Assembly (NCBI RefSeq): GCF_026013365.1
Contig: NZ_JAPDOE010000002.1
Span: forward strand, 186,001-250,000
Reading direction: 5' to 3'
Source of the DNA: Paenibacillus sp. LS1
GTDB lineage: Bacteria > Bacillota > Bacilli > Paenibacillales > Paenibacillaceae
DNA: 64,000 nt
This document shows, in pieces, positions 17,060 through 27,184 of the stretch. Position 1 is the stretch's first letter; the number at the start of each line of letters is the position of its first letter. The notes under the pieces were generated by a model that worked only from the letters and a program-made list of their open reading frames with translations, did not search any database and had not been told where the DNA came from. The position numbers and the translations under genes were made by a program.

Positions 17060-18706
17060 ATGACAGAAGAGATACTGAATCGGCTGCGCAACATTTCGAT
17101 TATGGATCAAGTTCAACCAGTTAAACCGGAAGATCAGCAGTTATTACAGGAATGGCATGCGTTGGGTATCCGGTTTGTGGCATCGGGCGGACGAATGGAA
17201 GCTACGTATTATGCAGCAGTGGAGAAATTGCTTGCTTGTATCCTGCCCATGGGAGACAACGATCCCATTTTACAAGAAGGTGGCATCTATCTGGGATGTT
17301 GGTTAGAGAGCACAGGTACCATCAATGCGGAGCTGCTGTCTCGCCTGCTTCCTTCCGTGTCCGAAACAACGTACCTCGCATTTGCCAAGCAGCAAAGAGA
17401 TGATGGATTGCTTCCGTATAAACTGACGGCAAACGGACCCTCTTTCCGGCAAATCCAGTTGGTCACTCCACTGGCACGCAGTGTGTGGAACCACTATCAG
17501 CTTCATGGCAAGCACTCTTCTTTCCTGAGTACCATGTACAAGGCCATGGTTCGTTACGATGAGTGGATTGCACGTAACCGTAATACTCGAGGAACCGGCT
17601 GTGTAGAAGCCTTCAGTACGTTTGACACCGGACATGACTTATCTCCCCGATTCTGGCATGTTCCGGATACACCATACATGAATGATGCTTCTGCCTATCA
17701 CCCGGATTCTCCGATTCTGCCTTTTCTGGCACCTGATCTGACTGCCAATATCTATTGTCAGCGCATGTATCTGTCCCGCATAGCTGAGGAGCTGGGGGAA
17801 TCAGGGACGGATTGGAAAGCAAAAGCCGAGTCCAGCCTGGAAAGTCTCTTCCGTTATTGTTACGACGAACAGGATATGTTCTTCTATGATCGGGATCGCA
17901 ATGACGAATTGGTCAAAGTCCAATCTGATGTGTTGCTCCGCGTAATGGCTTGCGAGGTGGGCGACCGTGAATTATTCGATAACCTACTGCGTCGGTACCT
18001 GTTGAATACAAGCAAGTTTTTCGCTAAATACCCGTTTACATCGATTTCAATGGATGATCCCAGATTCGATCCCTTTTCCTCCTATAACAGCTGGGGAGGG
18101 GCATCCAATTTCCTGAGTCTGATTCGTGCACCACACGCATTCGAGTATCATCATCGATATGTGGAGCTAACCTGGGTAATGCAGCCTATCTTGTCTGCGC
18201 TATCCAAAGATAAGCAATTTGGTCAGGTACTAAGCCCATGGACCGGAAAACAAGGTTTTACCGAGACTTACTCTCCTACTATCCTTTGTCTTCTCGATTA
18301 TGTGGAGCGATTATGCGGAATTATGCCTGTTGGATCGAATCAGCTCTGGTTTACCGGACTGCTGCCCATCGACATGGATCATGGTGAGATCGTATCTGGC
18401 AACACCGCTTATAGCCGGAAGGTCCATGGACTAAGATATGAATTGGTCAACACCCCTGATCGCATGACGGTTTATCTGGAAGGCAAGGTTCATCTGGACG
18501 GCCCGTCAGGGATTCGGCTGGTGACGAATCATAGTGGACATCTGGAAGGCATTATTGGAATGAGCGTCCGCACCGTCGAGGGAGAGCTTTTCTATCAAGG
18601 AGAGCGCATTCCGATTCGGATAAAAGGAAATGAAATGCAGCGTTACGCTGATGGAAATTTGAGAACTGAGCGCGATATTGGCATCATCCATCCTACGTAT
18701 CGTTAA
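17060..18706 (+). CDS. Glycosidase-like (alpha/alpha)6-barrel protein, MGH1/GH63-like
   Basis: A 548-residue cytoplasmic protein without a signal peptide. Segments such as STFDTGHDLSPRFW, YNSWGGASNFLSLIRAPHAF and GFTETYSPTILCLLDYVERL resemble helical-barrel glycosidases of the trehalase, GH63 and mannosylglycerate hydrolase group. I cannot assign a family number with confidence. GAGGAGG precedes the ATG, 23 bases after the binding-protein stop, so it is the last gene of the transport operon. It would act on the imported saccharide inside the cell. The C-terminal 100 residues appear to be a beta domain. Confidence 0.7.
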   Translation: MTEEILNRLRNISIMDQVQPVKPEDQQLLQEWHALGIRFVASGGRMEATYYAAVEKLLACILPMGDNDPILQEGGIYLGCWLESTGTINAELLSRLLPSVSETTYLAFAKQQRDDGLLPYKLTANGPSFRQIQLVTPLARSVWNHYQLHGKHSSFLSTMYKAMVRYDEWIARNRNTRGTGCVEAFSTFDTGHDLSPRFWHVPDTPYMNDASAYHPDSPILPFLAPDLTANIYCQRMYLSRIAEELGESGTDWKAKAESSLESLFRYCYDEQDMFFYDRDRNDELVKVQSDVLLRVMACEVGDRELFDNLLRRYLLNTSKFFAKYPFTSISMDDPRFDPFSSYNSWGGASNFLSLIRAPHAFEYHHRYVELTWVMQPILSALSKDKQFGQVLSPWTGKQGFTETYSPTILCLLDYVERLCGIMPVGSNQLWFTGLLPIDMDHGEIVSGNTAYSRKVHGLRYELVNTPDRMTVYLEGKVHLDGPSGIRLVTNHSGHLEGIIGMSVRTVEGELFYQGERIPIRIKGNEMQRYADGNLRTERDIGIIHPTYR

Positions 18707-18718
18707 TTGTTTGTACGC

Positions 18719-18766
18719 AAAAAGCGCAAGTTGCGGAGGCTCACTGCCCCTGCACTTGCGCTTTTA
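18719..18766. terminator. Bidirectional terminator
   Basis: AAAAGCGCAAGT pairs perfectly with ACTTGCGCTTTT, flanked by A-rich and T-rich tracts, between convergent genes ending at 18706 and 18780. Confidence 0.85.
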
Positions 18767-18779
18767 CATTTCTTTATTT

Positions 18780-19124
18780 CTACACCTTCCGTTGCCAAGC
18801 CGGATGACGATAAAATTCAATCGTATCAATATAATTTACCGCGAACTGCTGCTCCACATCTGACAGATTCAACAGTTTGCGGTCGATTTGCTTCATACCC
18901 ATAACCACATCATGGCGAAGCAGGTCCATCGCTATTTTGCCTACAAACCCGCCTTCCATCTCCTTATGCTTGGTACGAAACTCTTCATTGTAAATCAGTT
19001 CAGGCGTGAATGCCGCTTCGACGAATGCGTTAACAAGCGTAAGCTCATTGCCCTCGATCTGCACTGCCATATAATAGTTGCCACGCTCATCCTTAATGAG
19101 GTCTTTATACATTTCTACGATCAT
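18780..19124 (-). CDS. Hypothetical protein, 114 aa
   Basis: I do not recognise the family. Soluble and mixed helix/strand, with no signal peptide. ATG 19124 has GAGGAG eight bases upstream; an in-frame GTG at 19133 would overlap that site. It is a monocistronic minus-strand gene facing the glycosidase-like gene, with a shared terminator. Confidence 0.65.
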   Translation of the reverse strand: MIVEMYKDLIKDERGNYYMAVQIEGNELTLVNAFVEAAFTPELIYNEEFRTKHKEMEGGFVGKIAMDLLRHDVVMGMKQIDRKLLNLSDVEQQFAVNYIDTIEFYRHPAWQRKV

Positions 19125-19247
19125 GTGAATCACTCCTCTATTATAAAAGAAACCCCGTTGGCCTTAACGAACATGGGCTGTCAAACGTACACCTTCCGAC
19201 CCCGTTCCTTCATATACTAGGTACAAATGGCGAACGGAGGAATACTT

Positions 19248-19670
19248 ATGAGCTGGCAGCATCTCCATACTGGAAAAACACTTCAGCAGCGTCTGGCAGA
19301 ACTCCAGGGGCACCTTGCAGAACTGAATACTCCACTCTCCGGGTTGGAACCGGGACGTATTCGTCGTGTCTATTCAAAGCAGTTTATCAAAGTAAACCGT
19401 CAGTTATTCATTCCACTTAGTCTGAATTCCATTCGGGTATTCGATATTCCTCGAACACGGCGAGGTATCAGAGTCGGAATCCGAACGACGTTCCCTTCCT
19501 GGAATGCATTTAACAATATCAGACTTGTTGGCGTGGGACTGGATTATCTTGAACTCCAGGGAAAAGGCAGAGTCCCTTCCCGTATTCTCTTTCCTCTCTC
19601 CAGCGTTGAGTCGATCTATCGGCCAACCGCCGGAAGAAAGAGCCTGAAACGGCCTTGTAGCCGGAAGTAA
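19248..19670 (+). CDS. Hypothetical basic protein, 140 aa
   Basis: Unrecognised and Arg/Lys-rich, especially at the C-terminus (GRKSLKRPCSRK). No signal peptide or membrane segment. The start MSWQHLHTGK has GGAGG upstream, so ATG 19248 is preferred to 19227. It stands alone on the plus strand between two minus-strand genes. Confidence 0.6.
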   Translation: MSWQHLHTGKTLQQRLAELQGHLAELNTPLSGLEPGRIRRVYSKQFIKVNRQLFIPLSLNSIRVFDIPRTRRGIRVGIRTTFPSWNAFNNIRLVGVGLDYLELQGKGRVPSRILFPLSSVESIYRPTAGRKSLKRPCSRK

Positions 19671-19790
19671 AGCTGGTTCTTATCGCAAACCTTATACTGG
19701 TTCCCGAATGTCTGCATACGGGTGCTCCCTTCCAATATATAATTATAACCCATGCGCCCACTCTTCTGCTGAAGAATCAGTTTATGTCAA

Positions 19791-19829
19791 AAAGCGGTGA
19801 GAACAGAACTGCTTCTGTATCTCACCGCT
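19791..19829 (-). terminator. Terminator of the P450 gene
   Basis: On the minus strand AGCGGTGAG pairs with CTCACCGCT, with an inner ACAG/CTGT stem, followed by TTTTT. Confidence 0.8.
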
Positions 19830-19869
19830 CAGCCAATTACGGATCAAGCTGATCCTTCACATGTTTAGT

Positions 19870-22800
19870 TCAGATGCCTGTCCATACGTCCTTGGCATAA
19901 CGACCTTCCTGCTGAAGCTGAATAAGCCAATCTTCTGCTTCCTTCGCGGAGTTGCCGTGAATATCAGCGTATGCCTGCTGGAGTGTAGCTTCTACATCAG
20001 GTGCCATCTTGCTACCATCACCGCAGATATACAGATGCGCACCTTCTTCAAGCAAAGGAATCAGATGACGGGCATCGTCTCTCATCAGATGCTGTACATA
20101 ACATTTATCCTCCCCGTCTACACGGGAGAAGGCCGTATGAAGTTTTACAAGCCCTTCTTGCTGGGCTGCTTCCAATTCATTTTTGTACAAATAATCATGC
20201 TCGGGATTCCGGCATCCAAAGTACAGATGGGCTTCGCCAACCTCTTGACCCTGTTCCTTCAATACATGTCTTGCCTGCAGGAAACCACGGAATGGAGCAA
20301 CACCCGTACCCGGCCCTACCATAATGACAGGAACCTGTGGATCCTCCGGCAGTTGGAAACCCGATTCCGGTGTCCGCGTGAACATGACGATCTCGTCACC
20401 CGCTTTCAGGTTAGCCAGATAGTTGGACGCAATGCCTTTGTATTCTCCCTGCCCACTCCATGCCGGGGCACGCACAACACTGACCGTAATACTCGCTTGA
20501 TCGGGCTGAACACGCGGTGAACTGGAGATCGAGTAATATCTGGCTTTCAGTGAAGGCAATAATTCAAGGAAGCGCTCAAACGGCAGTTCACATGCCTCAT
20601 ATTTCACCAGATAATCCAGCATGGAGATCCGTTTATTCCGAACTTCATCCATATACACAGATTCATCAAGCAGCGCTTCAAGTTCCTTCTTATGCGGTGG
20701 ACATACGGTGTATGCTGCCATTTCTCTCAGTTGCGCACGAGTTGCCGCCTCCTGAAGCTCAACGCTATGACTGAGCAGATCATACAGGTTAACCGGTTGA
20801 TGCAGCGGCAGATGCGCGGCACTCCGACCGGATGCATCCAGAACGAGATGCTCCGTTCCGGTGAATCCATAACGACGCAATACACGTTCCACCAGCTCCG
20901 GTGGGTTCTGAGGCAGAATGCCCAGGTGATCCCCTTCCTTGTAGGTTATGCCTTCAGGCAATTTGATCTCCAGGTGACGTGTGCTGCGTTCACTGCCCGC
21001 GTCGTGAAGCTCCCTGTTCTCGAGTACTTCTGCCACATGAGCATCATACGTATCCGCAAGCGGGGTTACGGCGAGCCCACTGACAAACTGTACAGATAGG
21101 GAGCTGCGTTCGCTATTGGAGCTTGTATTTAACTTCAATCCCATCGTTCGTGCGAGATCCGGCCATAATTGCTCTGTCCAGTCCCCCACCTGTTTCTCGA
21201 AATCTCCGCTGGCATCTGACTCACCCAGCGGTGATAACCGCTCTGCTCCTCTGGAAGACAATTGTTCATCTATTAAACGCGGAATACGCTGATAGGTGCT
21301 CGCCCAGTTGTGGTCACCGCATCCGAGAACGGCGAAACGCACACCTTTAAATTCATTGGCGTCCGCATGTTCAATCCACTCAACGAACATCTTGGCATTA
21401 CTTGGCGGCTGACCGTTATAGGATGCACTGACAATAATAACGGCACCATCTTTCGGCAGTTTACCAACGCGATCATCCAGCGCAGCAACCTCACTGCGGA
21501 ATCCCTGATATCTGGCAGTATCGGCAATTTCACGCGCGATACCTTCCGCGGTACCCAGATTAGAACCGTACAGAACAAGCATTGGTGTGTGATGGGCATT
21601 CGCCGCATCCGGCTCTGTTCTTTTGGCAACTGGCGTCGGTTCTTCGACCGCTAAACCCGGAACAGCCATGACTGGCTGCCCCCCACGCGCACGTACACGA
21701 ATTGTGAAGTTATCCGGTTTGAGCGTCAGGGTTTCTTTTACCTTTAACTGATAATCAGAATGATCTATGAAGTCAAAATGCTTCAACACCATGCCCAGTA
21801 CCAGCGTTGCTTCCTGAAGTGCAAATTGCTGACCAATACATGCCCGTTGACCGTTACCAAAAGGTTTATAGGCATCATGCGGCACTTTGCTCGGATCTTC
21901 GAACCGTTCCGGGCGGAATTCCTCTACGTCGTCTCCCCAGGCTTCGCGGTCACGATGCAGCTTGGGAATAAGTACACTGACGCTGTCTCCTTTTTGCAAA
22001 GGATATTGACCCGCAAGTACCGTGTCCTCTTTTGCATACAGGGAAAATGCTGGAGCTGTAGGCCATAATCGCAATGCTTCATTCAAAACCATACGAACGT
22101 ACTTCAGATTGCGAACCTGGTTGTACGTTGGAACTGGATCTTTCAGAATCTGATCCACTTCAGCTTGAGCTTTAGCTAGCGTCTCCGGATTCTTCATCAG
22201 ATAATAGACGGCGAAGGATAACAGTCCACTTGTGGTCTCATGTCCAGCAATCAGGAATGTAATAATCTGATAACGGATGTTCTCATCATCCAGTGTTTCT
22301 CCCGTTTCCGGGTCCTTGCCGCTGAGCATATGGGACAACAGATCGTCTGCCCCTTCCTGAGGTTTCTCTTTACGCTCAGCAATAATGTGATCCACCAAGG
22401 AGAACATGGAACGGATATCCTGTTCAAACTGTTTCTTTTTGGTGATCATCAGCTTGTCTTGCAGACGCAGTCGCTGCAATGAACTCATGGATTCATCCAA
22501 CGCACGAACCATACTTGTAATGAATGGATGAGGTTCTTCCCGATAGAAGCTGTTAAACCGATAGTTGAACCCACATAGGCCAATCGTATCGAGCGTAAGC
22601 CGTGTCATATCATCCGGAACGTTAACCGTCTCATCCGGGTTCAAGCGTGACCATTTCTGAACCAGCTGCACAGCCAGATCAATCATTTTGTTGTGATATC
22701 CCTGCATGGCACGTTGACTGAAGCTTGGCAGCAGTACGTTATGGGCTTTTTTCCAATTCGGTTCTTCGGTCCAACTCGTAAATAGTCCATCTCCTGCAAA

Positions 22801-23052
22801 AGCACGAACCTTCGCAAGGGGTGCCCACACCCGTTTGTCGAATTTGGATTCATCTGTTACCTCGGCGACCAGTTCGTGACCGGAAATATACAATTCACTT
22901 CGCCCGGGGTACTCCATACGAAAGATCGGTCCATATTCTTCAGCCAGTTTCACCAAGGATTGCACCGGTTCTTCAAAGTTCAATTGCGGCAAATTGCCCA
23001 GCGGGCCAAATGTTTTCGGTTGAGGCACTGAAATTGGTGGCATGACACTCAC
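19870..23052 (-). CDS. Self-sufficient cytochrome P450/NADPH-P450 reductase fusion (CYP102 type)
   Basis: A 1060-residue single-chain monooxygenase that hydroxylates fatty acids or similar substrates using NADPH and O2. The heme domain comes first: the N-terminal [16 protein letters not shown] resembles P450 BM3, the oxygen-binding I-helix has AGHETTSG, and the heme ligand is Cys405 in [10 protein letters not shown]. An FMN flavodoxin domain follows near residue 485 ([18 protein letters not shown]). A ferredoxin-reductase domain has the FAD motif RYYSISSSP and the NADPH motif [16 protein letters not shown], ending KDVWTGI. Length matches the family. No TetR-type regulator is adjacent, unlike several Bacillus CYP102 loci. 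Confidence 0.96.
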   Translation of the reverse strand: MSVMPPISVPQPKTFGPLGNLPQLNFEEPVQSLVKLAEEYGPIFRMEYPGRSELYISGHELVAEVTDESKFDKRVWAPLAKVRAFAGDGLFTSWTEEPNWKKAHNVLLPSFSQRAMQGYHNKMIDLAVQLVQKWSRLNPDETVNVPDDMTRLTLDTIGLCGFNYRFNSFYREEPHPFITSMVRALDESMSSLQRLRLQDKLMITKKKQFEQDIRSMFSLVDHIIAERKEKPQEGADDLLSHMLSGKDPETGETLDDENIRYQIITFLIAGHETTSGLLSFAVYYLMKNPETLAKAQAEVDQILKDPVPTYNQVRNLKYVRMVLNEALRLWPTAPAFSLYAKEDTVLAGQYPLQKGDSVSVLIPKLHRDREAWGDDVEEFRPERFEDPSKVPHDAYKPFGNGQRACIGQQFALQEATLVLGMVLKHFDFIDHSDYQLKVKETLTLKPDNFTIRVRARGGQPVMAVPGLAVEEPTPVAKRTEPDAANAHHTPMLVLYGSNLGTAEGIAREIADTARYQGFRSEVAALDDRVGKLPKDGAVIIVSASYNGQPPSNAKMFVEWIEHADANEFKGVRFAVLGCGDHNWASTYQRIPRLIDEQLSSRGAERLSPLGESDASGDFEKQVGDWTEQLWPDLARTMGLKLNTSSNSERSSLSVQFVSGLAVTPLADTYDAHVAEVLENRELHDAGSERSTRHLEIKLPEGITYKEGDHLGILPQNPPELVERVLRRYGFTGTEHLVLDASGRSAAHLPLHQPVNLYDLLSHSVELQEAATRAQLREMAAYTVCPPHKKELEALLDESVYMDEVRNKRISMLDYLVKYEACELPFERFLELLPSLKARYYSISSSPRVQPDQASITVSVVRAPAWSGQGEYKGIASNYLANLKAGDEIVMFTRTPESGFQLPEDPQVPVIMVGPGTGVAPFRGFLQARHVLKEQGQEVGEAHLYFGCRNPEHDYLYKNELEAAQQEGLVKLHTAFSRVDGEDKCYVQHLMRDDARHLIPLLEEGAHLYICGDGSKMAPDVEATLQQAYADIHGNSAKEAEDWLIQLQQEGRYAKDVWTGI

Positions 23053-23201
23053 TCCTTCTTTCCAAGTTAAGAGTTCTACAACTAAAAAATAATGACGTGA
23101 CTACAGAAGCGATTACACTTCTTCAGAACAACACATTCAAGTTATTTTTTGCACGTTTTCATATTTCATCCAGATAACTATAAAACCACGAGAGAACTAA
23201 C

Positions 23202-23224
23202 TGACCAAAATGGTATATTGGTCA
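23202..23224. promoter_or_regulatory. Palindrome upstream of the P450 gene
   Basis: TGACCAA and TTGGTCA form a perfect inverted repeat with a nine-base centre, about 150 bases upstream of the P450 start. Candidate operator for a repressor encoded elsewhere. The rest of 23053-23338 is AT-rich and shows nothing else that I can support. Confidence 0.4.
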
Positions 23225-23338
23225 TTTTTGAATAAAAAAAATGTATGCATTGGTTATCTTCTTTTACCCTAACATTTCCAGTTCTAATCTTCAACAGTCC
23301 CAAAGTCATAGGACCTCAGGACAGGGATTGCGGTATAC

Positions 23339-23893
23339 CTATGATTTCTTCAACAGATTCTGAATAACCGACTCCATCTCTATTGGAGCAACTGTCGTTT
23401 CATAACGTCCATGGACGTCCCCACTACGGTCAATCAGAAATTTGGTGAAATTCCATTTGATCCCGTCTCCTTGATACAATTCTGGATGCTTCTCCTTCAC
23501 AAAAGTGTCCATCCACTTTCCTTCCTTCGTGGCCAGATCATAGCCTTGAAATGGTGCTTCTTCAATCAGATAACGAAACACTGGATGCGCCGATTGCCCA
23601 ACGACCTCAACCTTCTCCAAAATCGGAAAGGATATCTGAAACTGACTTCTGCAATATTCGGCTACCTCTGCGCTACTGCCAGGTTCTTTGTCGTTAAATT
23701 GGTTGCACGGGAATGCCAGAATTTCCAGCCCCTGATCACGATATTTGTCATATATTTGCTGAAGTTCACTGAACTGGCGGGAGTAGCTACACTGGCTGGC
23801 TGTGTTCACAATAAGCAGTACTTTGCCTTTCAACGCAGAAAAATCACCCTCGTGGCCGTCCATGAACGGAACCTGATAAGAAAATATACTCAT
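23339..23893 (-). CDS. Glutathione peroxidase-like thiol peroxidase (copy 1)
   Basis: A 184-residue peroxidase that reduces hydrogen or lipid peroxides, in bacteria usually with thioredoxin. The peroxidatic Cys35 lies in VNTASQCSY. FPCNQFND carries the catalytic Gln and the probable resolving Cys, and KWNFTKFLIDR carries Trp and Asn of the tetrad. No signal peptide. It has its own ribosome binding site (GAGGAG) and is separate from the P450 gene. A second paralogue lies at 62611-63159. Confidence 0.93.
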   Translation of the reverse strand: MSIFSYQVPFMDGHEGDFSALKGKVLLIVNTASQCSYSRQFSELQQIYDKYRDQGLEILAFPCNQFNDKEPGSSAEVAEYCRSQFQISFPILEKVEVVGQSAHPVFRYLIEEAPFQGYDLATKEGKWMDTFVKEKHPELYQGDGIKWNFTKFLIDRSGDVHGRYETTVAPIEMESVIQNLLKKS

Positions 23894-24026
23894 ATGTATT
23901 TCTCCTCCTCTTCTTTTTCGTATCCCATATAAATTCTCTCTTGAGATGAATTATACACCGTCATTATTAATAGGTGAAATATATAATCAGTATAATATTA
24001 ATAGTTTTTAACTATAAAAATGCAAA

Positions 24027-24071
24027 CAAAAAAACTGCCCTTAGCAGACGAATTCTGCATCTAGGACAGTT
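24027..24071 (-). terminator. Terminator of the lut operon
   Basis: On the minus strand AACTGTCC pairs with GGGCAGTT (one mismatch), with further pairing inside, followed by a run of seven T. Confidence 0.8.
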
Positions 24072-24108
24072 ATGAAAATCATGATTGGCCATCACGCTCA
24101 ACACATGG

Positions 24109-24834
24109 TTAGCCCATAATCAAACCATATACAATACCTGGTCCGTGTACGCCAATGGTTAAATCATTTTCAATATCGGAAGAGCGGCTTGGCCCTGAAA
24201 TAAAGTGAATGCCTGCCGGAAGATTCTCTCTTCCCGCTTCGTCAAATCGATCCAGCGTCTCACCCAGTCTGGTGTACAGTCGATCCACTGGAATAATGAT
24301 GATAAGTACCGTAGGCAACAGACTCACTGACCGACCTTTTTCCGGTGAAGAAAGTACAGTGACCGAACCTGTGTATGCTGTTGCATAATCCGCCATGACC
24401 ACACCGATATCAGCCTCAGCTGCACGTGCCCTCCAGTTCTCATCTGCTTGACTATTCCAGACTGAGATCTGCACATCCGGTAACTTCTCTTCCAATCCGA
24501 GATCCTTTAGCGCCTGTTCATTTTGGCGAATGATATATTTGGTACTCAGCTCATGAGATTTGTTGGCAATGAATTGAGATACTTCTTCCATGTTCTGAAC
24601 CCGGGCAATGTGGGCGCCTACACTCACAAAGTTATCCGTAAATGCTTGAATACGCTCCTCTTCATCCCATTCCAGCTCAGTCCAAAAGTCGGGTGCTCCC
24701 CGAAAGGGTTGGGTCGGCGCATGCCGTTGCCTTGGTCTTCTCAATTTCGAAGCAATGTCATTCATGAACTGCTCCTGTTGCTCCATGGACTTCTTCTCCA
24801 ATTGCGCGAGCCATTGCTGATGTTCAGTGACCAT
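24109..24834 (-). CDS. lutC: Lactate utilization protein C
   Basis: A 241-residue LUD-domain (DUF162) protein, third component of the LutABC L-lactate oxidation complex. The C-terminal FISGPSRSSDIENDLTIGVH is the family signature. ATG 24834 follows GGGGAGGA; an earlier in-frame ATG at 24861 would lie further inside lutB. It overlaps lutB by 11 bases. Confidence 0.92.
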   Translation of the reverse strand: MVTEHQQWLAQLEKKSMEQQEQFMNDIASKLRRPRQRHAPTQPFRGAPDFWTELEWDEEERIQAFTDNFVSVGAHIARVQNMEEVSQFIANKSHELSTKYIIRQNEQALKDLGLEEKLPDVQISVWNSQADENWRARAAEADIGVVMADYATAYTGSVTVLSSPEKGRSVSLLPTVLIIIIPVDRLYTRLGETLDRFDEAGRENLPAGIHFISGPSRSSDIENDLTIGVHGPGIVYGLIMG

Positions 24835-26341
24835 GCTTATCCTCCCCTTCCTCTCGTTCACGAATAATCTGCTCCATGCGGCTGCGAACGGAAGAATTCA
24901 TGGTTGGTTGCTCCTGGTTCAATTCTTGATCCAGCTTGTTCCATTGCTGCCGGAAGGATTTCTTGGCGAGACTTGGGGCAACCCGATAATTATTCCAGCC
25001 TTTGAGTGGTCCCAGCTTGAGAGAAATGCCGTTGTTGCGTACAACTGCCTTCTGCCCGATCTGTCCCAGACGTATGGCCGCACTGAAGCGTTTCGAATTG
25101 GACACCACGGCGGCAAACCCCTTCATGCCCATGCTTTCCATTTTGTTTCCATGACCATCCTCTACCTTGCGTCTGCGTAAATAAACGAGCATATCATGCA
25201 GCGGAATTTTGACCGGACATGCTTCATAGCAGGCTCCGCAAAGACTAGAGGCACCAGCAATGTCGTTCCATTCATCAATGTTGCCATTGAGTGCAGGTGT
25301 CAGTACCGCTCCAATCGGTCCACTATAGGTTCCACCATAAGCATGACCTCCAATATGGCGATATACCGGGCAAGCATTCAGACACGCGCCGCAGCGAATA
25401 CAATTCAGCAGTTCTTGGAATTCGGGATCACCGAGCTGAAGGGATCGACCGTTATCCACGATAATAATGTGCATTTCATCCGGCCCATCCGCATCCGCTG
25501 TACGACGAGGACCTGTGATGCCTGACATGTACATCGTGAGTTTTTGACCTGTTGCAGAGCGCGGCAACAAGGTTGCCATGACCTCCAGATCCGTCCACGA
25601 CGGGATGATCCGCTCCATGCCCATGAGTGTAATCTGCGTTTTGGGAACAGTGGATACCATACGGGCATTGCCTTCATTTTCGAACAAAACCATGGAACCT
25701 GTCTCTGCAATCGCAAAATTGCAACCGGTCATGCCGATATCCGCTTCGAGGAACTTCTCGCGCAGCTTTTTGCGAACAAATCCGGCAAGTACCGTCGTGT
25801 CCGGCTCCAGAATTTCGCCCGCTTCCTTGGATAACAACTCTGCGATCTGATAGCGGTTCTTATGGATGGCTGGAATGACAATATGAGAAGGGGCTTCGCC
25901 TGCCAGTTGAATGATGTATTCACCCAGATCGGTCTCGATGGCTTCAATGCCCGCCGACTCCAGCACATGATTCAGATGTACTTCTTCCGACACCATCGAT
26001 TTGGATTTCACCACCGTAGAAGCTTGGTTATGCGCTGCAATATCCAGCGCAATTGCGGCTGCTTCCACCGATGTATCTGCAAAATGAATATGAACCCCAT
26101 TCGCACGGGCGTTATTCACAAATTCATTCAGATAATAATCAAGGTACGCAATCGTATGCAGACGAATCTGTCGGCCACGCTCCCGCCACTCATCCCAGTT
26201 TCCATGTTCTTCTGAGGCAGACTTCTTCCCGTTACGCAATCGTTCTGTCGTGAATTTGACCGCTTTACGCAGAAAATCATCATTCAAGGCCAGTCCGGCA
26301 CGTTCTTTGACCGTAGTATCCATAACTCCCGGTTGGCTCAT
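24824..26341 (-). CDS. lutB: Lactate utilization iron-sulfur protein B
   Basis: A 505-residue protein with an N-terminal LUD domain and a double ferredoxin-type region starting near residue 313. The region holds CIRCGACLNACPVYRHIGG and CGACYEACPVKIPL, giving two 4Fe-4S cluster motifs. It passes electrons from L-lactate oxidation. Its ATG overlaps the lutA stop by four bases. The C-terminal 100 residues (LutB-specific tail) are present, so the protein is complete. Confidence 0.94.
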   Translation of the reverse strand: MSQPGVMDTTVKERAGLALNDDFLRKAVKFTTERLRNGKKSASEEHGNWDEWRERGRQIRLHTIAYLDYYLNEFVNNARANGVHIHFADTSVEAAAIALDIAAHNQASTVVKSKSMVSEEVHLNHVLESAGIEAIETDLGEYIIQLAGEAPSHIVIPAIHKNRYQIAELLSKEAGEILEPDTTVLAGFVRKKLREKFLEADIGMTGCNFAIAETGSMVLFENEGNARMVSTVPKTQITLMGMERIIPSWTDLEVMATLLPRSATGQKLTMYMSGITGPRRTADADGPDEMHIIIVDNGRSLQLGDPEFQELLNCIRCGACLNACPVYRHIGGHAYGGTYSGPIGAVLTPALNGNIDEWNDIAGASSLCGACYEACPVKIPLHDMLVYLRRRKVEDGHGNKMESMGMKGFAAVVSNSKRFSAAIRLGQIGQKAVVRNNGISLKLGPLKGWNNYRVAPSLAKKSFRQQWNKLDQELNQEQPTMNSSVRSRMEQIIREREEGEDKHGH

Positions 26342-27066
26342 CCTGTTCGCACCCCCTCATACAGTAGTTCCGCCAAATGCATCACACGCACCGGTTCATT
26401 CCGATAACGCAGATTACCTGCGATATTCATCAGACAGGCCATATCCAGCCCAACCAGTACTTCGGCTTGTGTCTCTTTGACATGATCGACCTTCTCCGTT
26501 ACCATCGCTCCTGAAATATCGGACATTTTAATAGCAAACGTACCCCCGAACCCACAGCAATCCTCAGCGAATGGAAGTGGAACCAATTCCAGACCTTTTA
26601 CTTGAGAGAGCAGCGCCATCGGCTCATCCTTTACACCAAGCAGACGGCTGCCGTGGCAGGATGGATGATAGGTTACTTTGTGCGGAAAATGTGCGCCCAG
26701 ATCGGTTATCCCGAGTACCTGAACAAGGAACTGAGTAAACTCATAGGCTTTGGCTTCCAATCGTTTTGCCTTCTCCAGCCATACCGGTTCGTCCGCGAAC
26801 AGTTCGGGATAATGATGAATCATATACGTACACGATCCGGATGGACAGACTACAAAATCACTTTCGTCAAACGCTTCAAGAATTGTCTTGGCCGCTACCC
26901 GAGTCTCATCCCAGTACCCGCTATTGTAGGAAGGCTGACCGCAGCAGGTCTGAACCGGCGGAAAATCCAGCCGAACGCCATGAGCGGCGAGCAATCTGAC
27001 CATGGCCTCCCCTACTCGAGGATAGATGGCATCACTGAGGCAGGTAATGAATAAGGAGACCTTCAT
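26338..27066 (-). CDS. lutA: Lactate utilization protein A (Cys-rich CCG domain)
   Basis: A 242-residue protein with two CCG domains: VQTCCGQPSYNSG in the first half and EDCCGFGGTFAIK in the second, as in LutA/GlpC-type subunits. It is the first gene of lutABC, which in Bacillus oxidises L-lactate to pyruvate. The close position of rhamnulokinase is sensible because rhamnose breakdown yields lactaldehyde and then lactate. Confidence 0.94.
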   Translation of the reverse strand: MKVSLFITCLSDAIYPRVGEAMVRLLAAHGVRLDFPPVQTCCGQPSYNSGYWDETRVAAKTILEAFDESDFVVCPSGSCTYMIHHYPELFADEPVWLEKAKRLEAKAYEFTQFLVQVLGITDLGAHFPHKVTYHPSCHGSRLLGVKDEPMALLSQVKGLELVPLPFAEDCCGFGGTFAIKMSDISGAMVTEKVDHVKETQAEVLVGLDMACLMNIAGNLRYRNEPVRVMHLAELLYEGVRTG

Positions 27067-27103
27067 AATTACACGCTCCTATTAACTGATTAGTAGATAA
27101 ATT

Positions 27104-27184
27104 GACTAAGAATATTTACACTGGACACTCCGATGACAGAATACCCTTCCGATCGCTGTTATCCGCAGATTGTAAAAGCTTAAA
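27104..27184. repeat. Dispersed palindromic repeat, family 2, copy A
   Basis: Contains ACACTGGACACTCCGATGAC and GATCGCTGTTATCC, shared with copies at 32224-32371 and 54751-54837. Its ends pair as TTTACA/TGTAAA. The right end overlaps the TAA of the DeoR gene (27180-27182). Confidence 0.7.

Noticed and set aside
23104-23117. Possible cre site upstream of the P450 gene
   Set aside because: Three mismatches to the consensus in the left half; too weak to list.
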